Source: Tenodera sinensis (Eukaryota; Arthropoda; Insecta; Mantodea; Mantidae). Taken from it: 64,000 nucleotides of DNA. The stretch is from the NCBI GenBank assembly GCA_030765045.1, contig CM060972.1:61672773-61736772 (forward strand), given 5' to 3'. The notes below the pieces were generated by a model. The model saw only the letters and a program-made list of their open reading frames with translations, was not told where the DNA came from and ran no database searches. A program made the position numbers and the translations under genes. This document shows, piece by piece, positions 40,868 to 54,229 of the stretch. Within the stretch, counting starts at the first letter, position 1; each line of letters starts with the position of its first letter.

Positions 40868-43340
40868 TGCATATGTGATAAACAGCTGTAAAATTACAAC
40901 TATTTTTCCTATAGTTAAAACAAACAAGTAATATACATTTAATGCTTCTGATACTGAATCTGTTACTCTCATCTGTACACTGAGAACATATAGGTAATAC
41001 TAAGAATTTTGTTGGCGTTGTAAATAGGAAGGCAGAAGAAATACTGTTATGTTGAGAGATTCACTGAAATGTCCATGAGTATGGCAATAATTATACACCT
41101 GTATACAGGATGTCAGGGGTATGAGTGCGCAGATTTCGTGTGATGGTAGATTCAAATATGACGAATAAAAGAGTCTATCCCTTTTACCTTTCTATCGTGA
41201 AAGGTAAAAGAGATAATTGAACATTATTGAATACATTATCAACAGAGTCTAGCAACCGAGTAGGACAGAACAGTTTTGTTTATTAATACGGCTATTACTG
41301 TCAAGCACGCCTTCACATCTACAATTAGTGAAAGTCCAAACGAGGCCAATCCTAGAAAACGGTTTTGTCACGTGTCTATGTGTTTGTTATCATTTACTGC
41401 AAAAAACAAGGACAGGGGTGGTATTGTTTTAAGCTTTCCGAGCAGTGTAAACATTCCTAGCCTTCCGCTTTGCACCTTTCCCAAATGTATGTCCACAAAT
41501 TTATTCCAACAGACCAGATATAAGAAAATAGTTAAATAGCTCCTCAAAAATGAGAAAATAAATCAACGTGGCGCTAATTACCAAATATTGGCCCGTTCTT
41601 AAAGCATACTTACAAATCAATATAAATATAGATAGGTTAACGCTTACAAAAGTGAGTTTATTCAATAAGTTAAAGAACTGATGGAAGATCATTATAATGC
41701 AGTTAGCCAGAAAAGGCCAACAAAAGAGAGAGAGAGAGAGAAAGAAAGAAAGAACTCGCTGAAGTAATATATAGGGCGTGGTTCAATGAGATATCAATAT
41801 ACCAAGCAAAACATTTTGTATGTTTTCAATGCCTAGACGATGTGCTGCAATAATAAAGGCTCGTTGAGTCAATACAAAGTACTAATTAGAGGCGTGTAAA
41901 AACAGAAATATTTACTATAACAAATGATTCACTTATATTATTCAAAAACCACATGTTTCAGTTTTGTTTTATAACTATTCAATTTCTATCAAAATTTGTA
42001 GTTTTTTTCCACTGTTTTACTGTAATCACCAATTCATAGCATGCATCCATCTAAACCCAAATAATATAATGTAAAAACATCAAATTCTTACAATTTATGA
42101 TTAAATTCTGATATCAGATGTAGAACATATGAATCCTACTATTTGAATGTAAAATTGCCATAAATTTCAAATGTATTAATTATCATAGGTGATGCAATAA
42201 ACATTTCCGGTACTGTATATTGCACTGTTCATATGAAACATTTATTCTATTACAATCAGGGTCAATATTTGCAAAAAAATGTTCCCAATTTATACAATAT
42301 GGATGTGGTTCATGCAATATGCGAAAATAAAACAGCTATTTGGACCGCCACTGTTGTTTAGCCCTCTGTACCCAAATATCCAGGGCTAGCTTCTTGGCTG
42401 CTGAGGGAGAATTAAACTAGAATCATTCCTACCCTCTGCAGGGTCCAGAAGTGTGAATGTGACTGTTTCTGATGAAAATTAAATTTCAGAGAGTTGCTAA
42501 CACCATCTATTTTTCAGTCAGAACTCCTGATATGACTAACATTTCATGGTAGCTATATAAATGAAAAAATTAGAAAACAGACATTTACTCATATCGTACG
42601 TCACTTTTTGTTATTAATGAACCTATGCCAAAACAGTGCGAGTGTATTACGATATGGGGTTGGGAAGTAGTAAACTGGAGGGAAAGATTAAAAATGCGAA
42701 GTGAATGCTTTTATTTCCGAGACTCTCTAACACATTTCACAATTTGTAAAAATGTATATAAACTCCTTCAACACTACTTACTTCGCGAAATACAGATGAT
42801 TGCATGTGATTAATCTCTTATTTATACCGTATCTCGAGGATGTCCCCAAGAATCGGCCTGTAGCCCAGGGTTTTAGAACATTCTGTATGATGATCCTTTA
42901 CAACCAAATTTACCAAATGACTGTAATATTGCTTATTACGATAGAGAAAATTATCGAAATTGACAACATGACTGAATGTTTTATTTTCTTGGGGATTAGA
43001 AAACAACTTAGAGTTTAAGCCCATGAAGCCACAGGCAATGCTCCCTACAAGACGAAGAAATATTGAAATAAATGAAAGTTTAAACACGAATGGCCAAGAA
43101 CATATTTGTTAACACACTCAATTATCTAGCTGTACGTCTAAACCTGGTTCAGAACATCCAACCTCTTAAAGATTGCAAATTCCACAGAGGCGATATTATA
43201 AGAGGTTTAAACTCCCAGTAAGGTTTAAACTCTAGATTAAGTTTTCTTTCGTTTTATAAACGCTAATCTTCAGTTTAACTTGAGTTTAACTACCACTGTA
43301 ACTCATCTATCATTTCACAACAATTTAACGCTATGTACAA
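40868..43340. other. Mostly unrecognised AT-rich DNA
   Basis: Contains a short hairpin (41180-41205, CTTTTACCTTTC / GAAAGGTAAAAG) and an (AG)n run at 41723-41755. TTTAAACT-rich sequence at 43190-43300 might be a decayed MITE. Open frames are short and unrecognised. Confidence 0.45.
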
Positions 43341-43341
43341 T

Positions 43342-43461
43342 ATGGCGGTCCCAGCTGTAATGTGGGAACCGGAGAGGTATTTGAGGAATCGCTATTACGA
43401 TGAAGTTGAAACATCTCAGGGATCCAAAACTTTCTTAAATAGACCTATTACTTTCAGATAG
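43342..43461 (+). other. Short ORF, not recognised
   Basis: A 39-codon frame starting MAVPAVMWEPERYLRNRYYD and ending TAG, next to the TTTAAACT-rich repeats. It could be the N-terminus of a decayed DNA transposon protein or chance. Confidence 0.2.
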
Positions 43462-44030
43462 AGAATGTCTGTGTCTTTAACAGATTCAAACTTACAAAAC
43501 GGGCAATCCTAACCTCATTACGTCAAATATCAGCCAACGAGAAGGTATAAATGTAAAACCACAATGTATTTTAATGTTGTATTGCTATTAACATGACAAT
43601 ACATTTTTGAAAATCAAGCGTAAGCAAACGCTAAATAGTATCGTGTAATGCTATTAATCAATGCATCACGTAAGCATGCAGTCCTACAAGCATACATACA
43701 TAAGCATTGATAAAGTTGTCTGTCGCCTAGTCTACTTCTACCAAGTGGCCTACCAGAGCCGGCTCCGCCGAAAGTAGATAACCATTCGTGCGTTAAACAA
43801 GTTGCCGAACTCCACGGCGCAAGACAGAGCAGTGACGTTTCTGCCTTTCAGCAGACGTGCAGCGAGAGGCAACTGGATTAGCGTATGATAATATACAGAA
43901 TAACAGTACGAACAGCAGAAAAGGTCTCACTTTACTTGCAGGATCTTCAATTTCCAGGGAATAAACTCACTCCTGTATACGGTGCTATTCTCTAACATTT
44001 GAATTGCAGATTGTAAAGTGCAAGCATGAG
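43462..44030. other. No recognised feature
   Basis: Unremarkable sequence, somewhat GC-richer around 43740-43880. No gene recognised. Confidence 0.45.
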
Positions 44031-44032
44031 TG

Positions 44033-44723
44033 TGATGTGTTGCACTCACATGACTTTCTCTACTCTTGTACAAGCCATTCTTACAAACTGTTATATCTTC
44101 TTCGTGTTAGTTAAGATAAACATTTGTACAAATTATCTTATTGCTTATTTCCTTGTAGGTGCAAGGGGAATATCAGAATACAGTAGGCTTTGTGCGATAT
44201 ACAAATGTTTTAAAGCTTTAAGATTCCATTCTCTTTGTACACTTGACACATAAAAAAATGAACAACGATGTTCCATTTCACGAAAGTTTCAAGTTTTCCG
44301 AAACTGACACAAATAACAGGGAATATCTCCGAAATGGTTCACTCTACAAAAAAATTTATTTTGATATAAATTATGTATTTTAGCGAGATCCACATTTTTT
44401 GTATAGTAAGATTTTATCTATCTCTTACGATTTACGAGTTATTCAAAAGTCATCCATAGTAAATAGGACTACATAAGCTATAGCCAGAAAATTCAATATA
44501 GACATTTCATTTGCCATACAAATATCATAAACATATGACATTTTAATCAAAATCGTTAAAGCCATTTTCAAGAAAATCAAAATTTTCAAAAAGTTCTCCA
44601 CGTAAAGGACAGTTTAGGGTGGGGCTATTTTCTTCAAAATCTTCGTGTCCCATCCTTGAAAGACATTAAACTTAAATACCAACTTTGGTTTTTACCCGAC
44701 TTTTCGTTTTTGAGTTATACTAT

Positions 44724-44795
<72 letters not shown>

Positions 44796-44920
44796 GCGTA
44801 CCTTTTTCTATTTTTTTTTTAATTCAGAGGGTCCCAAAACATATTTTTGGTGAAATCTCGACATTGAATTTTTGGGTGGAGTACAATACTTCCCCTACTT
44901 ACCAGTAGAGAAAGTAAAAA
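44033..44920 (+). repeat. (CA)n-bearing repeat family, full copy with expanded tract
   Basis: Same start (GTGATGTGTTGCACTCACAT) and end (CCAGTAGAGAAAGTAAAA) as other copies. The internal dinucleotide has expanded to about 55 bases of CA followed by (CG)n at 44725-44798. Confidence 0.82.
44725..44798. repeat. (CA)n(CG)n microsatellite
   Basis: Pure CA run followed by CG units, at the conserved dinucleotide position of the repeat family. Confidence 0.95.
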
Positions 44921-45189
44921 GTATGAAGTATTTCAAATTCAAACAAAAAACAACGAACATCTAAGAAATGGTTTCTATATCACAATATGCTTCGTGCAGT
45001 TAAGCATTTGTCCACCTCTTAGGTTTACCACTTTTACAAAATTTTAATAATTAATTCAGAATAAGGAGGATTTTACCAGCTATTCGCGGAACATTTCATA
45101 TATAAACTTATATTTGTTATGCAGATACCTTAATATTTGGTATTTTAATCCAAATTCTTACAGTCGTTTTTGAGAAAGTAAACGATCCA

Positions 45190-46012
45190 TACAAAGAAAT
45201 GTTACCCCATGTGGTAGAGGAATTTTCTGGAAAACCTTTGTGTCGTATCCTTGGAAGATGCTACCAACTTTGGTATCTATTCGAATTTCGTATTTAAGTT
45301 ATGCAATACACACTCACTCCTTCACTCACCCACTCACTCACACTCCCTCCCTCACCCACTCACTCCCTCCCTCACTCACTCACACTCACTCACATACACA
45401 TTCACACACATTTTTTTTTTTTTTTTGTCTAAAATACTTTTATTCTGTACTCAAAGAACTTCAAAACATGTACGTTGGTTCACAACCGCTAGCAACGGCA
45501 ACGATAACCAGAGTGAGAAAGTTGAAATACATGTATTCAAAGGGGAGTGTTCACAACCAACGGGAAGCTTTCCGGGGCCCGAGAACAGGAAAGAAGACGG
45601 CCAAATTTTAACTTTTGTTGTCGTTACCAAGCACGGCATGTTAGATTCGCACTATGCGTATTAAACTTTTCGCTGTAGAAATTTTTTAAGGCAGCCGTGC
45701 CACGAAACAAATCACTAGAGATCCCTCCAGCCGCGAACTAAAAAATACCATTGGTAAGCTAGAAACAAATGAATTCTCAATGCGTAATATTGACCTTCAC
45801 TTTCTATAGATCAGCTGATCGATAGTGTATCTTGTCGTTCTCGTTCCTGGACTGAAGTATTGAATGCTGCCTTGTTTCCCGTTGCTGTTGTTATGGTTGC
45901 CGTTGTAGGGTGGTTGTGAACCAGCTTTATTTCGGGTGAAATCTTGAAATTGGGCTTTTGGTTGGAGTATAACATTTCCTCTACTTATAGGTAAGTAGGG
46001 GAGGATATAAAA
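45190..46012 (+). repeat. (CA)n-bearing repeat family, diverged copy
   Basis: TTCTGGAAAACCTTTGTGTC and TACCAACTTTGGTATCTATT match the middle of the family. The dinucleotide site holds (CACT)n/(CACA)n at 45307-45412. The end ATTTCCTCTACTTATAGGTA is at 45979-45998. An unrelated segment (about 45430-45920) separates the parts. Confidence 0.55.
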
Positions 46013-46638
46013 AGGTATTAACCAAACTTAAGCGTTACATTTCATGTATTTAAACGTCAAATAACGTTCAGTGAGTCCACTGAGAATCTTTTAATTTTCG
46101 TGTTTTGCATTTGGATTACCTTAAATTAATTTTATTTACTCCTCTTTATCTGGTCCTGCTTTCTTTTTCTCGTATATTACAATCTTCCTACAGATATAGG
46201 CGGCTGAACAACAGTAAACAAAACGTTTGAAACAAGAGGGTGAAAATAAGACCTTTAAACTTGTTGCAAAACAACGTATTCAATGATGCAACGGAAGTTG
46301 GGTCAAGCTCTTTACGGATCAATGAAATAGTGTACTATTCCCAGAAAACAAAAAGTGATCATCTCTTCGGTTCGTGATGTTCTGTGTCGAAAGCTGCTTG
46401 GCGCCAATTCAGAGACGTTCTTCAAAATGACAGAAACATGTTTGAATGCTTGAATCACTTATAAAGAGCGAACCGCTAGGCAATAAAAAAATAGTAGATA
46501 ACTGCATTAACATGATTAATTGTTAATTCTTATACCAATCGACACTAATTATCGCCTACAGTATTGCACATAACATAATTCACATGTTTCTGGCTTTATC
46601 AATTATTTCTCGACACTCAAGTTTTATTTCAACAACCA

Positions 46639-48031
46639 TTTTTACTTTCTCTACTGGTAAGTAGGGGAAGTATTGTATTCCACCCAAAAATTCGATGTCG
46701 AGACTTCAGCTGAAATATATTGAGACCCCCCTGAATACAAAAAAAAGTATTTTTAGAAAAAGGTCCGTGTGTGTGTCTGTGTATTTGTGGACAGCATAAC
46801 TCAAAAACGAAAAGTCCGTTAAAAACCAAAGTTGGTATTTAAGTTTAATGTCTTTCAAGGATGCGACACGAAGATTTTGAAGAAAATTTTCCAATCTAAA
46901 CTACGCTTTACATGGAAAATTTTGATTTTCTTGAAAATGGCTCTAACGATTTTGATTAAAATGTCATATATTTGAGATATTTTGATGACAAATGAAATGT
47001 ATATCTTGAATTTTCTGGCTGTAGCCCCTGTAGTCGTATTTACTCTAGACGACTTTTGCATAACTGGTAAACCGTTAGAGATAGACCAAATTATACTATA
47101 CAAAAAATGTTGTTGTTGTTAGCTAATGCTGGATTTCTGACAATGAAGTCATTAATCCTCTTGCTCTACAACATTTATTTTCATTCATAGAGCAATAGCA
47201 GTATAGTAACCGCTTTTAAGAGAGCACCGTATTTTTATGTTTTGGCGGTCACATCGCTCTCTCACAACCTCCAGAATGTCTGGAGGACCACACCTGTCGT
47301 TGGTTTACGGATCTCACCGACCTGACCGGGAGGATTATCAAAATAAATTCACCGACCATATCCTCTGATTACCAGTCAGAGTACGTATTACATGCCATGA
47401 CAAGTCAGCATGTTAGGGGTTAAGATTTTATAGAGAAATGGAGAGATTGGAAAAATAAAGACTCCCTAGCCCTCGGGAACCCTAATAGCATCGGGGTCGG
47501 AAGAGAACAAGAGATGACCAAGGTAAGGTCAGATAGAAAAGTTACAGTGAGGAGCAAAACACCAGTAAGTGGAAGTAATGTTCTGCTCAGCTTGGGTACC
47601 TTGTGGTCGCCATTCACATATCCCCTAGACGGAGACCCCTGAGTAAAAAAAAAAATGTAGACCTTGCCAAAATACACAATTTATGTCTGAATAAATTTTC
47701 TTGTAGAGTGAACCATTTCGGAGATATTTCTTGTTATGCGTGGGAGTTTCGGAAAACTTAAAACTTTCGTGAAATAAAACATAGGTTTTTTTTTTAAAAT
47801 ATATGTTAAGTGTGCGAAGAGAACGGAATCTCAAAGCTTTAAAACATTTGACTGATGCACAAAGCCTATTGCATTCTAATATCCCCGTGCACCTACAAGG
47901 AAATAAGCAATAAGATAATTTGTACAAATGTTTATCTTAAGACGAAGAAGATATAGGTATAAGGAAGGGTTTGTAAGAACGGTTAGTACAAGAGTAGAGA
48001 AAGTCATGTGAGTGCAACACATCAGATTTTT
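46639..48031 (-). repeat. (CA)n-bearing repeat family copy split by a nested insertion
   Basis: The minus-strand copy starts (right) at AATCTGATGTGTTGCACTCA near 48031 and ends TTTACTTTCTCTACTGGTAA at 46639. The sequence is continuous except for 47110-47649, where another repeat inserted. Confidence 0.8.
47110..47644 (-). mobile_element. SINE-like repeat, copy B, with (CAA)n tail
   Basis: Nested in the (CA)n family copy. The duplication AAAAAATG flanks it (47102-47109 and 47650-47657). On the minus strand it begins CTCAGGGGTCTCCGTCTAGG and ends in CAACAACAACAA. Matches 16418-16862 closely, including the unrecognised open frame NGDHKVPKLSRTLLPLTGVL. No pol III boxes were recognised, so a LINE 3' fragment is possible. 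Confidence 0.75.
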
Positions 48032-48195
48032 AGTTCAGCAATCTTCTTCATTCCTTTGTTTACTAACTTAACCTATAGCTCTTACGTATGATTATTATTG
48101 TTACTTTCTCTATTACTTGATTCCACCCGCGTAAACAAAATATCTCAAAAATAAAATTTCGGATATATCTCAAACTTGTTACTTAAGCTCAACCG

Positions 48196-48470
48196 AGAGT
48201 TGGCTTCACGGTAGCGTGTGAGGCTCACATTCGGGACGTGCGGGTTCGATTCCGATCAGCCACCTTCAATGATGTTGAGATTTCCCTGGTCTACAGGCAA
48301 ATACTGGGGTGGTTTCCCTTCCACCATAGTTTCCTTTCCCTCATTTTATTTCGTTCCGTTTCCTTGTCATGTTTCCAAGCGTATTGCAGATGCTTTCTCT
48401 AAGGAAAGACTGTTCCCCGTGCATACAGAAACCTGTCTTGTTCGTCACCCTCTCTAGGAAACTGCAGTCT
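48196..48470 (+). mobile_element. tRNA-derived SINE
   Basis: Head TTGGCTTCACGGTAGCGTGT and CGGGTTCGATTCCG form A and B boxes. The body ACAGGCAAATACTGGGGTGG and CCACCATAGTTTCC is shared with 39235-39715. Confidence 0.7.
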
Positions 48471-48479
48471 TCGACTATT

Positions 48480-49765
48480 GAGTATGGTTAATCCTGCCAT
48501 TACTAACCTACTTAAAGATCATTGTGAAACCTTCATCGTGTCGTTTACAGTCTATTTTAAGCATGGGCAAAATCGGCTCAAAAAGGCCACTCCACTGCAA
48601 TGCTTTCTTCCCTCACTGCACCGGCCATCCCTCCCCTTCACTACTATTCAGCTTTACTTGCTTCCACACACCTTATTCAGTGCGGAGTATGGCTTCATCG
48701 GGACGTCTGTTTCATGAAGAGTGGCAAAGAAAAGTTTTTATCAGTTATAAAAACAGAAAAATTTGCTGTTTAATATGCGGCTTTCATTTGCAGTTTTCAA
48801 TTTGGCCAAAATACATTCTTTTTAGTTAATAAGAAATTTGGAGCGGAATGAACAACAAAAACATTAAAACTAGCATTATAGGCTTACATAAGTATATTCT
48901 TTTATATACATATATACACAATAAGCTATTGTATTTGGTGTTTCAAAGTTTGGACACAATATTGAGTTTAAAGCCAAACGATTAACATGTTGATCAAATT
49001 ATTTTAAAATAGTTTTAAGGCTAAAGAGCAATGGAACTTTAGGGCTGCATTTATTGTGAAAGAGAAACAATTTAATATGTTAATAAGAGCGGAACAATAT
49101 TACGTGTATAAGATAAAGGAAGGTTAGAAACCTGAAGATTGTGTAATTTGCCTAACCGCAGTATGTGACCGTAACAATTATTAAATGCAAAATGTGTAAT
49201 ATAAACAAAATCTAGCGTAGAAATTATCAGTGCGCAGGTGAAACGAAGCCCCCATTGCGCTTGTTGTATCAAAACAATCTTCGTCACTCGGCAAGAGAAT
49301 GTGGGGTGAATAAGGTAAGTTGAATCGCTACATCTGCTCTCGTGCCCATGCATGATCTATTTGTATTCATATAAAAGTTGCAATGAACAATAATTGCCTA
49401 TCTGAAACTAATCTGCAAGACAAACTGAATTCAGAGCAGAGATTCGTCTTAATGTTTATTGGAATTAGAGCTGCCAGGTTTCGTTTACTAAAAGTAAAAT
49501 AGAATTTTTCAGCATCATTTTGGACATGAGCACTTTTATGTTAGTATTTATTTCCAGATTTTGCTTTCTTTTAGCAATTTTGCATCACATTTTGCAATTT
49601 AAAAAATTATTTGTATGAATATGGAAAATGTACAACCAACTGTAATTCAGATTCAATCAATTCCTTAGTACATCTGTTTCTCACATCTTTGAAAATACAT
49701 TCATTTCGCAAATTAAACGACTGAAATGTGAATCAAAATATAAAATGAGCACATTTTTATAAAGT
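48480..49765. other. No recognised feature
   Basis: AT-rich DNA with only short, unrecognised open frames. Confidence 0.5.
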
Positions 49766-49770
49766 AGTGT

Positions 49771-50196
49771 ATTACTCTACAAAAATTTTATTTAGACATA
49801 AAGTATGTATTTTAGCAAGATCTACATTTTTGTATAGTAAGATTTGGTCTATCTCTTACGGTTTACCATTATGCAAAAGTTATCCAGAGTAAATAGGACT
49901 ACATGGGTTGTAGCCAGAAAATTCAAGATATGCATTTCATTTGTCATAAGAAAATTTCAAACATGTGGCATTTTAATCAAAATCGTTAGAGCCTTTTTCA
50001 AGAAAATAAAAATGTTCGAGAAATTTTCCATGTAAAGGGTAGTTTAGGGTGAAGGAATTTTCTTCAAAATCTTCGTGTCACATTAACCTTAAATACCAAC
50101 TTTGAGTTTTAACCGACTTTTCTTTTTGAGTTATGCTGTCCACAGACTGACACAGACAGGAAGACACCACAGACACACACACACACACAGACACAC

Positions 50197-50227
<31 letters not shown>

Positions 50228-50367
50228 CGCGCGTATATTTTTCTAAAAATGCTTTTTTAGGATTCAGGGGCCTCAGAACATATATTTCCAGTGAAATCTC
50301 GATATCGAATTTTTGGGTAGAATGCAATATTTCCTATACTTTACTATACGTAGTAGAGAAAGAAAAA
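49771..50367 (+). repeat. (CA)n-bearing repeat family, 5'-truncated copy
   Basis: Begins in the middle of the family (ACTCTACAAAAATTTTATTT) and runs to GTAGTAGAGAAAGAAAAA. Contains (CA)n(CG)n at 50169-50233. Confidence 0.78.
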
Positions 50368-50369
50368 AT

Positions 50370-51265
50370 AAATTTTCTTTCCTGGAAAGTAGCAAAGCGG
50401 GAGAAACCGTCTTATTGGAACGGGGGAAAAAACATAAAAAACGTACAACTTATAGGAAAAACGTAAGATCTGGCAACCCTAATTGGGACATAGATGCAAC
50501 GTTCTATTTTAATAACCTTGACTAGCGATGCTATTTGGAGCATAACCGAAAAGAAAGAACAGCCTTATTATGTATTGGATATCATTTTACGCTAACTTTA
50601 TTGGAGCGTTGTTATGCATACAGAGGATAAAGTTCATGTCAAGTGAGGCCACACTTACAGAAACATGTGTAGAAAAATGAAAGACGCGGTTAATCTAATA
50701 TTTTACATACAGGCTCTTAGGGGAATAAGTGCAGATCCAGTTGGTGCGCCTTAGCAAGTTGGCTTTAGTGTGTTAAGTCCTTTTTTCTCTTCGTCTAACC
50801 TTTTCCCCGCAAAGCAATCATGCTTGGACACCTAGAGGCGTGACCTACTGGCCTAGGTAGCGCGACGTCATTGGCTTTGCAGGAAGGTTTGAAATTCATT
50901 TCCGGAACACCATTCGTTCTTACGAGACCGTCATGACTTTTGCCATGCCTTCAGAGTCACGCTTACTAAGTAAAATTATAAGTTCGCAATGAAGCAAATA
51001 TTGATGTAATAATGTTCACTCAATTGCCAGTGTAGATGTCTGTACTGATATCCTTGACACTCTATGAATTCGAGAATTTACATATTCACAGTTTGTCGAG
51101 ATTCAATAGGTTTATTTCAGATCAGATTTGAAACTTGCCTGTAGCGCGTTTCAACAAGTTCTCAAATTAAGGCAAACACTCTCTCTGTATTGCAATGGTC
51201 GAGGGTTTCTTGGAAGAAGTGAAACCGGGATATGAAGCTTTTAAGAACCTAGATTGGAAGAAATC
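50370..51265. other. No recognised feature
   Basis: No gene or repeat recognised. Confidence 0.45.
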
Positions 51266-51270
51266 TGAAT

Positions 51271-51426
51271 ATGGATCAAGGTTTCACGGGTGATCAGCCG
51301 TGTTAGATTTATATGTAAAGGTCGAGCTTTCGGCCATGAAGATGGCCATGGAGTCTACAATGGCCGAAAGCTCGACCTTTACATATAAATCTAACACGGC
51401 TGATCACCCGTGAAACCTTGATCCAT
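51271..51426. repeat. Perfect 67-bp inverted repeat
   Basis: 51271-51337 and 51360-51426 are exact reverse complements around a 22-base spacer. The right half, with the following TTCGCCGTGAAAGCTTC, matches the minus strand at 54100-54205 (GGCCGAAAGCTCGA, CACGGCTGATCAC, GTGAAAGCTTCAAAT), a sequence that also ends the small insertion at 3542-3658. Confidence 0.95.
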
Positions 51427-51444
51427 AACGTTCGCCGTGAAAGC

Positions 51445-53680
51445 TTCAAATGTTACATACAAATATGAATATCTTTGTAATATTACTAAAACTGAGAAGA
51501 GTGAAGATCAAGACAAGAAAAATAAATTAGTCCTCGATAAATCTGAAGAAACTGATGAATCGGACGATGTACAAATATCCTTCAGTTTGATTTTGAATAA
51601 AATTGATTGAAGAATTGAACAAGAGAATTTCTTCAGTCAAACCTTTAGTTCTTTGTTAAATTCGAAGAAGTTTAGTCCATCTGAAACCTAGGAGGTGTCA
51701 TCCAAACTTCAGCAAGTCTTCAATTGGGATCTTGAAGCCATTTGTACTTGAATACCTTTACTTCGAAAGCCACATCTCTGATGTAAAGAATGAAAGTGTG
51801 GCTCTTCCACAGTTCTGCAAGATACTAAAAGGTAACAATTGAGAGAGTGTTTACCCAAACTCGATCAGAGCTATAAAAACATAAGCACAGGTTATTGAGA
51901 TACACCAAAAAACATCCTTGATGTTTTCCCTCATTATGGTACAGTCCGGTTATATTTGGTGACCTTCCATCCGTTTGGTTGTATAACATATAACCATGGT
52001 AAAGCTATGGCCATAGCTGGTGTTACTGCGTCTGTTATGTTGCCACAGAAGCCCTTGTTCATGAACGCGTTGCAGAGAGGCCAGCCGATAGATTTTAAAA
52101 CAAGATTCTGTTTAGACGCCGTATTAATAAATTAGTCATTCTGTGGACGTACTGCTCGTGTTTGCGTGGTTTTGTCTTGAATTCTTTTAGAGCAGTATAT
52201 GCAGTTATAGTTAGTTATTTTTGTGTTCGCTACACAGTAGGCTTTGTGTTGTGTGTGTGTGGTAAGGATGTTCAAGCATTATTATCACTTTAATCCTGTG
52301 ATATTTGAGGTTAGAAATGCCTTTATTTTGTACGTTAGAAGGACTGCTCTTTGGGATTCTTTCGTCAGCTGTTTAGTGTAATGTCGGCCATGTTGAACTC
52401 TTGGGGACTGCCGATAAACTGTGTCCACTATAGTTCTGTACTCCTGCTTCCAACTACTTAACCGATCATTTTCTGCTCTGAGACGCATTAAGAACATCAC
52501 TTGCGCGCACCTACAGGATCGTCTTAGTCACCTTGGTATCCTTGCTAATTCTAAGTTATCGTCTCGACATATGAAGACTGAGTAAACGTAGGAGGAGGTC
52601 CTGACAAGCTTCGCACCGCAGACTTGCATTCAGTCTTAACAATCTCGGACTACAGTGAGGGTCATTCCCCTCAAAGACCAAAAAAGGCCAATATTTCATA
52701 GCACGTGCACCCATTATAGACCGCGTGGTCGTACAGCACATTAAATAATAATGTTATGACTGCTATCAGAAATACAGCTGTCACAATAATATTGATAAAC
52801 CGCTATAAAACAGAAATGCCTTGTAGAGGGCTAGTAATGCCAAATATAACGATGACTTGGCAAAGAGATAACGATATATTTATTGCAGAATCATGCTAAC
52901 AAAAATATAACTTTCCGACAGAAAAATGCTAAATGCGCAACACATATTACCACATTATATGTGGCTCCTTCACAAAGAATAAGTCGAGTTTTAGCAATGT
53001 TTAATGCTGGAGGCTAACAGTAGATTGCTAAACAAACAGAAGTTTTCAGATATAACAAAACAATGAAATATGTGTCATTTCTTTGATTTGAACTTAAAAT
53101 TTCATATTTTGATTCTTAAAGATGGTACTCATGCTCCTAAAATAACTGCAAGAAAAGTAGTCAACATTCAGGGGCTTGAAAAAATAAATCTTGACAATAA
53201 ATTAATGTGGGCATTTAGCTTCTAGATATAAAGAATAAGTTAGGACTCAGAGACTAAAGCACCTATTTGGTAGTCACGTAATTTATTCTAACCATTAGCA
53301 GAAGTTCGCAGGTATACCTTACTATACATTTTGACAAATGACAATGTGACAAATCCCATTCCTGACACCAGTGTGATAAATGACACTTTCAGTACCTTTT
53401 TCGTTACTTTATTTCCCTTAAAATTGAATCCAAACTACAGTCCTGTGTTTATCATTAATACAATCTGCAATACGTCGTGACCTTGCAACTTATAGCTGTT
53501 CTGTTTTCTCGTAACCTTGACACACACTTCATTGTCTTTTCCTTCACACAAACAGCTGCCTTCGATGAACACACTCACTAAAACGGGGTTAACTAAAAAC
53601 TGCTTCACAGAACAAACCCCGACGCGACGATTAAATGTCTATAACTGTATCTGATGATACTGAAACTCTCAACATTGATT
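51445..53680. other. No recognised feature
   Basis: No domain recognised on either strand. Open frames are short. Confidence 0.45.
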
Positions 53681-53681
<1 letters not shown>

Positions 53682-53745
<64 letters not shown>

Positions 53746-53748
53746 AAA
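53682..53748. repeat. (CA)n microsatellite
   Basis: About 65 bases of CA. The flanks do not match the (CA)n-bearing repeat family. Confidence 0.95.
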
Positions 53749-54099
53749 CTAACAGCTAAGAGCTGTCTGGTTCAACATTTAACGACTCGCATCATAAAAC
53801 CTAGCTTCTCTCGCCGTCACGCTTATTTAGGCCGTAATGACGTAGCAGGGAGTTTTCTCAAAATTCACCTTTTTTATAAACAAGTCCAGCCGGCGAACAG
53901 TTTCTCGGACAGTCTGGGATACTCTGTGTTTGTTCCGACCCACTTCATTGTTACGCTGTTTACTCGCCGCGCAGTGGTGTGAGGCAGCTTGACCTAGAGC
54001 GACGGGCGGCCGGTGTCACAATATTATAGCACGTATTAAAAAGTGATTCATCTATAAATGTAACATTACTCACAGTATTTGAATACAGCGAAGTTAAAT

Positions 54100-54229
54100 C
54101 TACCCGTATGTAAGATTTGAAGCTTTCACGGCGAGCGTTATTAATCAAGGCTTCACAGGTGATCAGCCGTGTCAGATTTATGAACATCGAGCTTTCGGCC
54201 ATTCCAGACTGCATGAACTCCATTACCAC
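54100..54229 (-). pseudogene. Penelope-type 3' tail fragment
   Basis: The minus strand reads MEFMQSGMAESSMFINLTRL and ends INNARRESFKSY, resembling the sequence to the right of the 51271-51426 palindrome (MAESS.F) and the end of the 3542-3658 insertion (VRRQESFKSY). Family assignment is inferred. Confidence 0.5.

Noticed and set aside
41276..41539. An 87-residue plus-strand ORF with several cysteines
   Set aside because: No domain recognised and Cys/His spacing does not match a known finger; likely chance.
52240..52260. Short GT run as part of the (CA)n repeat family
   Set aside because: Flanks do not match the family.
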